NCBI GenBank assembly: GCA_965202875.1
Contig: OZ241870.1
Location: forward strand, 930,001 to 994,000
Reading direction: 5' to 3'
Source of the DNA: HK1 sp965202875
Lineage (GTDB): Bacteria > Pseudomonadota > Gammaproteobacteria > HK1
DNA length: 64,000 nt
Shown here: positions 32,515 to 41,435 of the stretch, piece after piece
Layout of the letters: every line of letters starts with the position of its first letter
Position numbering within the stretch: the first letter of the stretch is position 1
Translations under genes and position numbers: made by a program
Notes under the pieces: generated by a model
Told to the model about the DNA's origin: nothing
Seen by the model: only the letters and a program-made list of their open reading frames with translations
Database searches by the model: none

Positions 32515-33888
32515 ATGCGCCACTCCCGAATGACCCTCGCACTCGCCGCCGTCCTCGCCACCGCTCCCGTCGACATCGCCGTGTCCGCGCCCGCGCCCGG
32601 CGCCGAGGCCTTCGCCGAATGGGCCTTCGACCACACGGGCGCTTCCTGCCTGGGCGCGCTCCAGGGAGACACGGTGAATTTCGACGGCGGCGCGCGCTGC
32701 GTCGGGGATCGGCTCGGCGGCCTCCTGGTCGGGGAGGCCGCCCGCCTGCTGACCGAGCAGGGGCAGAGGCTGTTCGGGGCGCACTTCAGCCTCGTGCACC
32801 GCATGACCTGGTCCCCCCTCGGCCAGGGGCTGGCCGGGGAGCTCGACGCGGTCATCCCGCTCGGCGGCACGCCGCCGCAGTTCCGCGGGGGCGGCGTGCC
32901 GGCCGGCACCGGGGCGGCGGAGGCGCTGCACGGCAGCGCGTTCTTCCTCCAGCAGGGCGTGACCCGCTGGACCGACGAGCACGGGTTCCGGCGCCACGAC
33001 GTGCGCCTGGGCACGGCGTTCCGGTTCGCGCTCCCGCACTTCGCGGGCGCGGACGTGGTGGGGGCGGCGGCGATGGTGCAGGAGAACATCGAGCGGGGGC
33101 ACCAGCGCCTCGTGCTCGGCACGGACTACGCCGGGCGCTGGGGCCATGCCTCGCTGCAGCACTACCTCCCGACGACGGAGTGGCGCGCGGGACGTGCGGG
33201 CTACGAGGAGCGCGCGGCGGGCGGGACCGAGCTCAGCCTCCGGCTCGACCTGACCACCACCCTGGCGCTCGACACCGCGATGGGCCGGTGGGAGCGCGAC
33301 GACGCCGGGCGGTCCGCCCTCGACGGGCGCCTCGGCCTGGGCTGGACGCCGCATCCGTACCTGCGCTTCGACGCGGGGACGGGCCTCGGCTCCGGCGCGG
33401 ACGGCGGCGCGTTCCGGCTTGCGCTGAACGTCCCGTTCGGCGGCCCGCGCAAGCGGGCGAGGTGGGAGGGCCTCGGCGCCTTCACCCTCGCCGGTGCCGG
33501 CGCGGGCGGCGGCGCCACGGCGGGCGACCTGTGGCGCCCGGTGGAGAACGTGGGGCGCATCCGCACCATCGAGCGCGTCGCCCCGCAGCGCACGACGGTG
33601 GACGGCGTGACGGTGCGCTTCCTGCAATCCTCCGCCCCGAGCGGCGGGACCGTCGCGGTGGAGGTGGTCCTGTCCGCCCCGGCGGCCGAGGACGTGCGCC
33701 TGACCGTGCGCCTGGCCCCGGGCAGCGGGGACCGCCCGGCGGTGGCCGGCGTGGACTACGTCGACGCCCCGGCCCTCGTGACCATTCCCCGGGGCGCCAC
33801 GTCCGGGCGGGCGACGTTCCGGCTACTCGAGAACCCCGCGCTCGCGGCCGACCGGACCTTGACCGTCACCGTGGCCCGCGCGGCCTGA
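32515..33888 (+). CDS. Inverse-autotransporter-like outer-membrane barrel with Calx-beta domain
   Basis: 457 residues with a Sec signal peptide (MRHSRMTLALAAVLATAPVDIAVSA). Residues ~35-330 have alternating beta-strand pattern and blocks reminiscent of the intimin/invasin inverse-autotransporter beta domain (ENIERGHQRLVLGTDYAGRWGHASLQHYLP, YEERAAGGTELSLRLD). Residues ~350-457 form a Calx-beta-like repeat (GGTVAVEVVLSAPAAEDVRL, then the AGVDYV and IPRGATSGRATF strands). The passenger is only one such domain, short for this class. Preceded by AGGAGAG about seven bases from ATG. The poly-C tract lies 280 bases upstream. The following lipoprotein gene begins 59 bases later. Confidence 0.75.
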   Translation: MRHSRMTLALAAVLATAPVDIAVSAPAPGAEAFAEWAFDHTGASCLGALQGDTVNFDGGARCVGDRLGGLLVGEAARLLTEQGQRLFGAHFSLVHRMTWSPLGQGLAGELDAVIPLGGTPPQFRGGGVPAGTGAAEALHGSAFFLQQGVTRWTDEHGFRRHDVRLGTAFRFALPHFAGADVVGAAAMVQENIERGHQRLVLGTDYAGRWGHASLQHYLPTTEWRAGRAGYEERAAGGTELSLRLDLTTTLALDTAMGRWERDDAGRSALDGRLGLGWTPHPYLRFDAGTGLGSGADGGAFRLALNVPFGGPRKRARWEGLGAFTLAGAGAGGGATAGDLWRPVENVGRIRTIERVAPQRTTVDGVTVRFLQSSAPSGGTVAVEVVLSAPAAEDVRLTVRLAPGSGDRPAVAGVDYVDAPALVTIPRGATSGRATFRLLENPALAADRTLTVTVARAA

Positions 33889-33947
33889 GCCCGAAGAAGA
33901 CCCCCTGACGCCTATCCGCCGGCCCTGCCGGGAAGGGAGAGAGAACG

Positions 33948-35879
33948 ATGATGCTGCCCGAGAGGACGAGCTCTGCCCATGTGGCCCGCGCCTTCCAGCG
34001 CTTCGCGCGGGGCGCGGTGGTCGGCCTTGCGCTGGGCGTGTTGGCGGCCTGCGGTGGGGGCGGGTCCTCCACTCCTGCGAAGACGACTCCGACCCCGGAG
34101 ACCCCAACCCCGGAGACCCCAACCCCGGAAATGACCATTACGCCGTCGGCCCCGACTGCGGCCCAGTTGGAGGCGGCTCCGATCATCAGCGCCGGGGAAA
34201 CCGTCGACGGAACCCTCGAATCCGCGGACGACGCGAAGTACTACCGGCTGGAAATCTCCGAAAGTGGCACGTACGAGTTCACGCTCGAGGCGGAAGCAGG
34301 CCTCGAGCTCGCGATACTGGACAGCGCCGGGAACGTCATCATTACCGCGGAGACCGAGAGCCCGACGAAAATTCTATATACACTGAAGGAAACGAGGGAG
34401 CGGTTGTTCGCTCGGATATCGAACAAAGTACCGGCTCCGGCCAAAAAGACATTTAAGTTCATATCCAAGAACTTGGGACCAATACAGACCATTATCAACC
34501 TCCTCAATAGGGATCTGAAATTCGAGCTGACCGTGGGCGGACAGGGTGTCACAATCGACGTGAACGAGTTTTTCTCGTTCTCCAGAGACACACTCCCAGA
34601 AGATGCTCCGAGGAATGCACAGCTAGCATTTTCACTTAGTGTCCCATTTGTCAAGGCGACGTATGGGTTTAATGGTCTGACGATGAGGATCGACCGTGGG
34701 GCGGTGAGGAGGGATAGACAACCTCTTAAGGGCCATATAGATGTGTGCCTGCCAATAGTCAATATATGCAGGAGTGAAAGGGTCGAGGTTATCGCTAGAC
34801 TAGGGATAGTGGTCAAAGAGGACTACCGCTACACGGGTGGCACCACTTCTCTTCACGGTTCTCCTCATCACGGTCTCGTCTCGCCGCCCGCAATAGTGGT
34901 AGGCACTGACGACACCGAAGATGCGGCCGGCGGATTGCAGGTTTGGAGATCGAGACCGCTCGTCGATTACTTCCATATTCCGGAGAACACGCAAGCCAGC
35001 CAAATCAGCTACGCCTTGGGTGAGCCGAGCCTCGTGCTGGAGGGTTTGGGGCCGGGGGGACGGCCGATATTGCTTCGATCTATCGATATCCGTGGTTCCG
35101 GCGACGGGAGGAGGCTGGAAGTCACTCTCCCCACTGAGGTCTTCCCCCCCAATGACGCGACCGCCTCGTTCATCTCCGAGACCATCCAGGTAACGCTGTC
35201 TACGACGATTCAGGGCTCGGATTTGGAACCTGTGCGTCTGAGTTTCGTGATCTCCTACGGCTGGGACCCACAGCCACGTGTGAAGCATGTTCGGACCCGG
35301 ACCTTTTACTTGGGCCGCGGGGAGACGAAGTACACCAGCAAGCCCTTGGGCGAATATTTCGAGTACGACGGCACGTCCGAGCTCACGTTCTCCTCACGCA
35401 CAACAGGCGCATCCGGCACGGGATGGAGCCCCCAAATCAGAGGGGACAAACTGGAGGTCAGTCAATCAGCCATGACGCTTGGCCACTACGTCGAGGTCGA
35501 TGTGACGGCAACAAGCCCAGGAGGCTCCGCCACTGTGCGGTTCGAGGTTCAAATCGGCTACGTGGTGTGTTGCAACGATATCTTCTCCTGTAGCTGTGGT
35601 TTCCAATACCGGTACTATCATCCTGTCTGTTATAGCAGGAATACAGGTACACATGACCAGCGAGTTACAAACTGCCCCCGGACGGGTCTCGAGTATACCG
35701 GTGGTCCCTCCACGACGAGAGAGTGCTGCGAGGATACAGACCTCGATTCCACCAGGGAGGAAGCCGGACTCAGGGTGCAGGAATGCCGATGTGAAAACAC
35801 AACACCTTCTCTTTTTCTTTGTGATGGCAGCAGCAGAGGTTGGCGGTCCACGGCCTCTTGCTCCGTCAACCGGTTCTGA
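33948..35879 (+). CDS. Large secreted lipoprotein, AT-richer body, Cys-rich C-terminus
   Basis: 643 residues. N-terminus MMLPERTSSAHVARAFQRFARGAVVGLALGVLAACGG has a lipobox with lipidated C35, then TPETPTPE repeats. A segment GETVDGTLESADDAKYYRLEI resembles a PPC-like beta domain; the middle is beta-rich with no recognised family, and the last ~110 residues carry about 15 cysteines in pairs (VCCNDIFSCSCGFQYR, RECCEDTD), suggesting a disulphide-bonded module. Codons from about 34340 on are markedly richer in A/T and rare triplets than neighbours, indicating acquired sequence, while the leader matches local GC. The leader recurs at 42790-42971. Surface location is inferred from the lipobox. Confidence 0.8.
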   Translation: MMLPERTSSAHVARAFQRFARGAVVGLALGVLAACGGGGSSTPAKTTPTPETPTPETPTPEMTITPSAPTAAQLEAAPIISAGETVDGTLESADDAKYYRLEISESGTYEFTLEAEAGLELAILDSAGNVIITAETESPTKILYTLKETRERLFARISNKVPAPAKKTFKFISKNLGPIQTIINLLNRDLKFELTVGGQGVTIDVNEFFSFSRDTLPEDAPRNAQLAFSLSVPFVKATYGFNGLTMRIDRGAVRRDRQPLKGHIDVCLPIVNICRSERVEVIARLGIVVKEDYRYTGGTTSLHGSPHHGLVSPPAIVVGTDDTEDAAGGLQVWRSRPLVDYFHIPENTQASQISYALGEPSLVLEGLGPGGRPILLRSIDIRGSGDGRRLEVTLPTEVFPPNDATASFISETIQVTLSTTIQGSDLEPVRLSFVISYGWDPQPRVKHVRTRTFYLGRGETKYTSKPLGEYFEYDGTSELTFSSRTTGASGTGWSPQIRGDKLEVSQSAMTLGHYVEVDVTATSPGGSATVRFEVQIGYVVCCNDIFSCSCGFQYRYYHPVCYSRNTGTHDQRVTNCPRTGLEYTGGPSTTRECCEDTDLDSTREEAGLRVQECRCENTTPSLFLCDGSSRGWRSTASCSVNRF

Positions 35880-36245
35880 GCCAGGCGCACGAAGGGGCGG
35901 GCCATCGGGCCATCGAGGACCGCGCCGCCTGCGCGGATGCGCTTCGCCAGAGCGCGGCCTGTCCGGGCTTGGTCCTTTGTCCGGCTCGCAGCGGCACGAT
36001 GCTTCGCCGCACAGGAAGGGCACAGCACCAACCGCCGCGCGGCGGCCCGCGGAGCCTGCGCAAAACGATGGCGACGAGCGGCGCGGCGCCGGCCATCGCG
36101 GGCGGCGGCGGGGGCTATGTGCGGCCCGATGCGCCGGCACCCGCAAGACCCGCCCCGAGCCGGAGGCCGCCAGAAGCCAGCACGGCGCGCAACCCGGGGC
36201 TCGGCGGCTGCGCGCCGGTCCCAGGCTCCGGCGCGTTCGCCAGGG
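35880..36245. other. Spacer between the lipoprotein and hydrolase genes
   Basis: GC-rich, several overlapping frames without recognisable protein. The two genes converge here, so terminators are expected, but I found no clear hairpin with a U-run. Confidence 0.4.
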
Positions 36246-37271
36246 TCAGCTCTTCAGATGGGAGCCGAAGAACGAGATGGAACGCTCCAAGGCATCCTGC
36301 GCTGCCTGATCGTCACGCCCGATGTGTACGCCGCGCTTGGCGCACGCCTGAACGGCAAGGCGGATCAACTCCCCCCACGTGATCCCTTCGGAAGAGAACG
36401 CCGCGCTTCGGGATTCCCCATCGGGTCCGAGCCGGCCGGGGGGGCACTCGTTGAACTGCCAGGCATCCTCGTTCCAATAGACCTGCTTGGAGCTGATGAA
36501 CCCGTGGCGCGCGCCGGGATAGGCAACCACATCCACGTTCACGCCCGCCGTCTTCATCTCCTCGATGCGCGCAAGGCAGGGGCCCGGAGCCGTGTAGTCG
36601 TCCGAGGCTCCCAACAGGAACAGGAGCGGCGCGCCGGTCGGCTGATAGGGGTCGGGATGCGTATTGCATGACGGATAGAGCGGAAGATGCGCCGCGAAGC
36701 GCGGTCCGCCGGGCAAAACGGCTCCCGCCCAGGGTTCGTGGCTCGTCAGGAAGCTCACGATCCCGCCGAAGCTGGTTCCGGTAATCCCAATCCGGTCCGG
36801 CTCGACCCGTGGATGCTGCGACAACGCCTCCAAGGCGCGGAAGGCATCGATCACCCGGCTCGCCCGCGAAAGCCGCCCCTGCTCGCGCGAGGTTTCGTGG
36901 ATCCCCCTCCCGGCATAGCTGTCGGCGATGAAGAAGCCGATCCCCTGGGCGGCGAGCCCTTCCCGAAGCTGGTTGCGATACGTGCGGTAATTCTCGTTTT
37001 CGGGGTGTCCGCTGCCGTGCTGATACATGACCACAGGGAAACGGCCGTCTCCCTCGGGGAGGTAGAGGCGTCCATGCAAGGCAACCGGATCGTCATTCAA
37101 CCGACCGGCGAACACATCGCGGAAGAAGTCCACGTTCGAGGAGGCATAGCCGATACGCTCCACACCAGCGCCCGGCCGGGGCTCCGGGCCGGCACAGCCG
37201 GCGCCCAGAGCGAGGGCGGCCACGGCCGCCACGAAACCGCCCGGAATGGACGTCACTGCTCTCCTCCGCAT
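36246..37271 (-). CDS. Lipoprotein alpha/beta hydrolase (dienelactone-hydrolase-like)
   Basis: 341 residues from ATG 37271; the leader MRRRAVTSIPGGFVAAVAALALGAGC has a lipobox cysteine at about residue 26. Hydrolase triad in family order: nucleophile in GTSFGG (S167), Asp in LLGASDDYTAPG, His in GARHGF. The strand FPVVMYQHGSG bears the oxyanion loop. It probably cleaves an ester or lactone in the periplasm; substrate unknown. It stands convergent to the lipoprotein gene and divergent from the ankyrin protein gene. Confidence 0.88.
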   Translation of the reverse strand: MRRRAVTSIPGGFVAAVAALALGAGCAGPEPRPGAGVERIGYASSNVDFFRDVFAGRLNDDPVALHGRLYLPEGDGRFPVVMYQHGSGHPENENYRTYRNQLREGLAAQGIGFFIADSYAGRGIHETSREQGRLSRASRVIDAFRALEALSQHPRVEPDRIGITGTSFGGIVSFLTSHEPWAGAVLPGGPRFAAHLPLYPSCNTHPDPYQPTGAPLLFLLGASDDYTAPGPCLARIEEMKTAGVNVDVVAYPGARHGFISSKQVYWNEDAWQFNECPPGRLGPDGESRSAAFSSEGITWGELIRLAVQACAKRGVHIGRDDQAAQDALERSISFFGSHLKS

Positions 37272-37624
37272 GGCGAAGACCCAAGAACACCCCCCGCCGC
37301 GGATCACGAGCTCATGCCGGGCGGGTTCGAGCGCTTCAGGCTCAGGCTCGCCACCAGCATACCAGTGTCCCCGGCGTGAAGTGCCCGGGCGCGACGTGGC
37401 GCGGCGGGCGGGCGGGCCGGCATCCTCGCCAAGCGCCGGGCGGGCTCGAGGGCGCCGGCCCGCATCGAGCGGCATCGCCGACGCCCGGCGCGGGCGGGCT
37501 TGCGCGGCGGCCCGCGGAGCGGCACCCCCGAGGACGGGAGCGTTTGAAATGTGTCCCGGCCTGGGCCATCCTTGACCCGTCCGCACGGAACGCCGCCCGC
37601 GGGCGCAGACCACGGGAGAGCCCC
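37272..37624. other. Divergent promoter region
   Basis: 353 bases between the hydrolase and the ankyrin protein genes, both transcribed outward. Highly GC-rich; no gene or named operator seen. Confidence 0.4.
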
Positions 37625-39808
37625 ATGAGACACCAGCGCACCGCAATCGCCAGCCTCGCCCTGTCGGGCGTCCTGCTCGCCGCCTGGCCGGAGGGCGGCG
37701 CCGCCCAAGGGGCCGGCGCCGAGTGCGTGCAAGAGGAGAACGGCGGGTACTCGAAGGCAGCGCAGTGCTGGGAGGGCGGCAAGAGGCGGGGCCGGTGGGT
37801 GGTCCGCCTCCCCGGCGGCGAGGTGCGCGAGGGCGCCTACGTCGCCGGCAAGAAGCAGGGCCGGTGGGTGATCCGCCTCCCCGACGGCGCGGTGCAGGAG
37901 GGTCCCTACGTCGACGGCGAGAAGCAGGGCCGGTGGGTGCTGCGCCATGCCGACGGGACGGTCGAGGCGGGCGCCGTGGCCGGGGGCGTGCGGGTGGGCC
38001 GCTGGGAGGCGCACCGGCCCGACGGGAGCCGCAGGACGTTCGAGATGGCCGGGGGGCGCCTGGTGGAGGGCTCCGTGCGCGTCGTGGCGCGCGCGCAGGG
38101 GGGGACGCGGGGCGCGGGGGCGATGACCCGCGAGGAGCGCCGCCGGGTCCAGTCCGCGCTGGCGGCGCAGGGGTTCGACCCGGGGCCGGCCGACGGGGTG
38201 TTCGGGGCGCGCACGCGGCGCGCGATCCAGGCGTGGCAGGCGTCCCGGGGCCATGCGGCGACGGGGTCGTTGACGGGGGCGCAGGTCGGGATGCTGCACG
38301 CGCCGCCGCGCCGTGCGCAGGCGACGGCGCAGGGCGGCAGCGCCGAGCTCTTGCGCCTGTTGAGCCTCCCCGGCTGGTCCAGCGAGCGTGAGAACAAGAT
38401 CCGGGCGCTGCTGCGCCAGGGGACCAATCCCAACGCCCCGGACGGGAACGGCGACACGGCCGTGCACTACGCGGCGGCGGGACCGCTGGCCTATCTGCGC
38501 GCGGTCCTCGCGCACGGGGGACGCTGCGGCACGAAGAACCGGTCCGGGGCGACGCCGTTGCACGTGGCGGCGGCGCAGTCCGCGCAGTTCGGCGGCCCGA
38601 ACCCGGAGTCGGTGCGGATGCTGATCGAGTGCGCGCCGGGGGCGCTCGCCGCGAAGGACCACCGGGGCAACACGCCCTTGCACGCCGTCTACGCGGGCGC
38701 CGACTCCCGGCTCTCCAGTCCCTTCAGTGGAGACCGGGACTCCGACATCCTCAAGACCCTGCTCGACGCGGGCGCGAACCCGAACGCCAGGAACCGGGAC
38801 GGGGATACGCCGATGATCCTGCTGCTCAAGGAGCAGGGCGTGGTGTTCTCGCATCCGTCGCAGCTCCGGCTGCTGCTGAAGGCCGGGGCGTCCGCCGACA
38901 CGCGCGACGGCAAGGGCGTGCCGGCGCTGTCGGTGGCGATCCTGGAGCAGGCGGATGATGACTCGGGCCACGTCGTGCCGCTCGTCCGCGCGCTGCTCAA
39001 GGCGGGGGCGAACCCCGACCAGCCGGACCGCCGGGGGGATACGCCCCTGCTCCACGTGCTGGCGCTGGAGTGGGAGGAGCCCGAGCTCGCCGGCGCGCTG
39101 CTCAAGGCGGGGGCGGACCCCGACCAGGCGGACCGCCGGGGGGATACGCCCCTGATCCACGTGGCGCAGTCGGGGTACGCCTCGTATCTCGATGCGCTGC
39201 TTGCGGCGGGGGCCGACCCCTGCATCCCCGACCGGGGCGGGAGGCTGCCCTCCGAGTATGCGGCGAAGGGGTCCTACACGAGAAGCGTCCTGCACCGGGC
39301 CGGCGGCTTCCGCGACCCCGTGGTGGAGGGGGGGTGCGGGGCCGGGAAGCCCGCGGGGGCGGGGGAGGAAGAGGCGGCGGCTGCATCGGCACCTGAGCCA
39401 AAGTGCACGGAAGAAGTCAATAGCGGCTACGAAAGCGGCTTCAAGTGTTGGGCCGAAGTGAGCAACAAGCCGGGTTGTTATTTTTGGGGTGACGGAATCG
39501 GAACCGAGAAACTCCATCCTGATGTGTTGTCCTATGGTCGCACTTCAGCCGTAACCGTCAGTAATGAATGGGCAATCGACAGATGTACGGACGGCAAGGT
39601 GACCGGGGTTTGGCGTAGAGTGGCTCGCACTGACTTAGACCACAGCACTTGGATGGTCTCCGACGAGACCATCCCCTTCCTTGATGGCAAGAGGCACGGA
39701 ACCAGCCGGATGGTTGGAACTGGAGCTAGTTATGGAGATACTGACGATCCAACATGCGTCGAGGTAGATTATCGTCGAGGGGATAGGGTGGATATTAGAG
39801 GGTGCTAA
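37625..39808 (+). CDS. Secreted modular protein: MORN-like, peptidoglycan-binding, ankyrin and Cys modules
   Basis: 727 residues from ATG 37625 with a Sec signal peptide (RTAIASLALSGVLLAAWPEGGAAQ). In order: a short Cys motif (ECVQEENGGYSKAAQCW), three to four MORN-like units (GRWVIRLPDGAVQEGPYVDGEKQ) at about 54-138, a peptidoglycan-binding-1 domain (ALAAQGFDPGPADGVFGART) at about 168-225, seven or so ankyrin repeats at about 268-555 (GNTPLHAVYAGAD type), then an AT-richer C-terminal Cys module at about 592-727 (GFKCWAEVSNKPGCYFWGDG). It shares MORN, PG-binding and Cys modules with the protein at 41436. Ankyrin repeats are common in host-interaction proteins, but export to the periplasm is what the signal peptide shows. 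Confidence 0.85.
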   Translation: MRHQRTAIASLALSGVLLAAWPEGGAAQGAGAECVQEENGGYSKAAQCWEGGKRRGRWVVRLPGGEVREGAYVAGKKQGRWVIRLPDGAVQEGPYVDGEKQGRWVLRHADGTVEAGAVAGGVRVGRWEAHRPDGSRRTFEMAGGRLVEGSVRVVARAQGGTRGAGAMTREERRRVQSALAAQGFDPGPADGVFGARTRRAIQAWQASRGHAATGSLTGAQVGMLHAPPRRAQATAQGGSAELLRLLSLPGWSSERENKIRALLRQGTNPNAPDGNGDTAVHYAAAGPLAYLRAVLAHGGRCGTKNRSGATPLHVAAAQSAQFGGPNPESVRMLIECAPGALAAKDHRGNTPLHAVYAGADSRLSSPFSGDRDSDILKTLLDAGANPNARNRDGDTPMILLLKEQGVVFSHPSQLRLLLKAGASADTRDGKGVPALSVAILEQADDDSGHVVPLVRALLKAGANPDQPDRRGDTPLLHVLALEWEEPELAGALLKAGADPDQADRRGDTPLIHVAQSGYASYLDALLAAGADPCIPDRGGRLPSEYAAKGSYTRSVLHRAGGFRDPVVEGGCGAGKPAGAGEEEAAAASAPEPKCTEEVNSGYESGFKCWAEVSNKPGCYFWGDGIGTEKLHPDVLSYGRTSAVTVSNEWAIDRCTDGKVTGVWRRVARTDLDHSTWMVSDETIPFLDGKRHGTSRMVGTGASYGDTDDPTCVEVDYRRGDRVDIRGC

Positions 39809-40637
39809 TGCCAATTGTGCCAAGCGCATCCTCTATGACGTTGCCGTACCGTGCCGCACGGTGCCGGTCGCGTTGTCTGTAGCCCGTAGCGCGCCGTCAA
39901 GCGCACCACGGGCCGATTCCCGTCCCAACCCGCTACCACCATCGCGGGTCAGTCTGGAAGCGCGCCCGCGACGGCCCACGGGCGCATCCTCTGCGACGTG
40001 GCCGGTGCCGACTCGCACGGTGCCGGCGCGTCGGCTTCCGTGCCGTCTTGCGGCACGGTCCATCCAGTTCTGCATCCGCCTTCCGAAGTGTCCCGGTGCA
40101 CGTGCGAGGAACGAGCCGTGCGCAGGGATGCGCCGGCAGGCGCCTGCGCCGGCGGGCGCCCGTGCCGATTCGTCATCGTCGCAGAGTGCGCGACGTCGTC
40201 CCGCGCGGAGCGGGAGCGGGCCGTCCCGGGCGCGGGCGGGTTCGCGCAATCCGCGATTATGACAACCCGGAGGGCCGCCGGGGATCCCCGTCCCGCGGGC
40301 GACGGGGCCGGGCGGCCTCCGTGCCCGGCGCCGGCCGCTCCCGGGCAGATCCCCGCGCCGGCCTTGCCCGTCCGCTTCGCGGCGGCCAGCCTCTCCCGAG
40401 TCGAACCCTGCCTGCCGCGCATACCCTTCTGCGCCGGCGACGTGGCCGGCTGATCGAGGCGGTATGTCCCTCGAGGTCGAGAGCGGGCGATAGCGCACTC
40501 GCGGGGGCCTTGCCTGCCGTGCCGGCGCCGTGGTCCGGGCGTCCTGCTGTGCCTGGCGCCGGTCGCTACCGTAGCGATACCGCCCGCCTTACCCGTTCGC
40601 ATCGTCGCGAGACGGGCGCGGTCCGTGTCGAGCGGCG
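39809..40637. other. Long non-coding stretch with dispersed repeats
   Basis: 829 bases without a credible gene. It contains one copy of a dispersed repeat (about 40388-40452: GAGTCGAACCCTGCCTGCCG, then GCGCCGGCGACGTGGCCGG) that recurs at about 41045-41120, with shorter pieces at 40985-41010 and 41170-41200. Confidence 0.55.
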
Positions 40638-40904
40638 TCAAACGATGCCGAACAGCTTGGCGGCCATCGCGAGGATGAGCGCGGCTTGAAAGCTGAACAT
40701 CCAGCGCATTTCGGAACGAAGGGCGGCGAGGTCGGCTTTCGTGGCGAAGCCGGCGAGGTCGGCCTTCGTGGCGAGGTCGCCACGTTCGGCACTCGCGGCG
40801 GCATCGCGCATTCCTTCGGCGATGGCTTCGGCGAAGCGGCGCTCGATGCCGGCCGCTTCGAGCGTGCGTGCGGTGGCGAGCGGGTTGAAGGGGGTGGCGG
40901 GCAT
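40638..40904 (-). CDS. Small coiled-coil membrane protein, DUF1640-like (copy 3)
   Basis: 88 residues: LATARTLEAAGIERRFAEAI, AEGMRDA, repeated ATKADLAGFATKADLAALRSEM coiled coil and a C-terminal hydrophobic helix FQAALILAMAAKLFGIV. GGAG lies eight bases before the ATG. Same layout as copies 1 and 2, with the ATKADLA heptads expanded. Stands alone amid dispersed repeats. Confidence 0.8.
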   Translation of the reverse strand: MPATPFNPLATARTLEAAGIERRFAEAIAEGMRDAAASAERGDLATKADLAGFATKADLAALRSEMRWMFSFQAALILAMAAKLFGIV

Positions 40905-41435
40905 TGCCGTGCTCTCCGGGGTCGTCGCACTCTACCATGCCGGAGCGGCGGGGCTGCCGGCGTGGCGTGCAATCCGCGATCGGGCATCCCCTTCGCGCCG
41001 GCGACGTGGCCGGGAGCGGTAGCGGGCCGGTTCGCGGTGGTGCGAAGCCGCGGCGGCCAGCCTTCCCGAGTCGAACCCTGCCTGCCGGGGATACCCGTCG
41101 CGCCGGCGACGTGGCGGGGCTGATTCCATGCTTGGCGCCGGCCGCTACTGCGGCGCTACCGCCGTCGAAGCCTGCCGTGCATACCCTTCCCGTGGGCGGA
41201 GTCCGGGCCGTGGTGGGGCCGTGCGGGCGGGCTCGTCCCGTAGGGCGGCCTACAGGCGGCTTCGCGGGCGCGGTATCTGTCCGGTAGCGCGCCGGGCGGC
41301 GGCGCTGGCTTGCTGCGCATACCCTTCGGCGGCGGGGCCCGGGTGATGTCGTCGGCGTTGTATCCGTCGAGGGCGGTGGGGTAGTGTCGGGCGTCCTGCC
41401 GACTCGGCGGCGGGGTTATCCACGGGAGGGATGAC
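40905..41435. other. Non-coding stretch with dispersed repeats
   Basis: 531 bases with the second full copy of the CGAACCCTGCCTGCCG...GCGCCGGCGACGTGGC repeat (about 41045-41120) and partial copies at 40985-41010, 41170-41200 and 41305-41340. The end contains the promoter of the next gene; GGGAGGG precedes its ATG. Confidence 0.55.

Noticed and set aside
39833..40498. Minus-strand frame of 221 codons in the repeat-rich gap
   Set aside because: Composed of repeat DNA with Arg/Gly/Ala bias and no motif.
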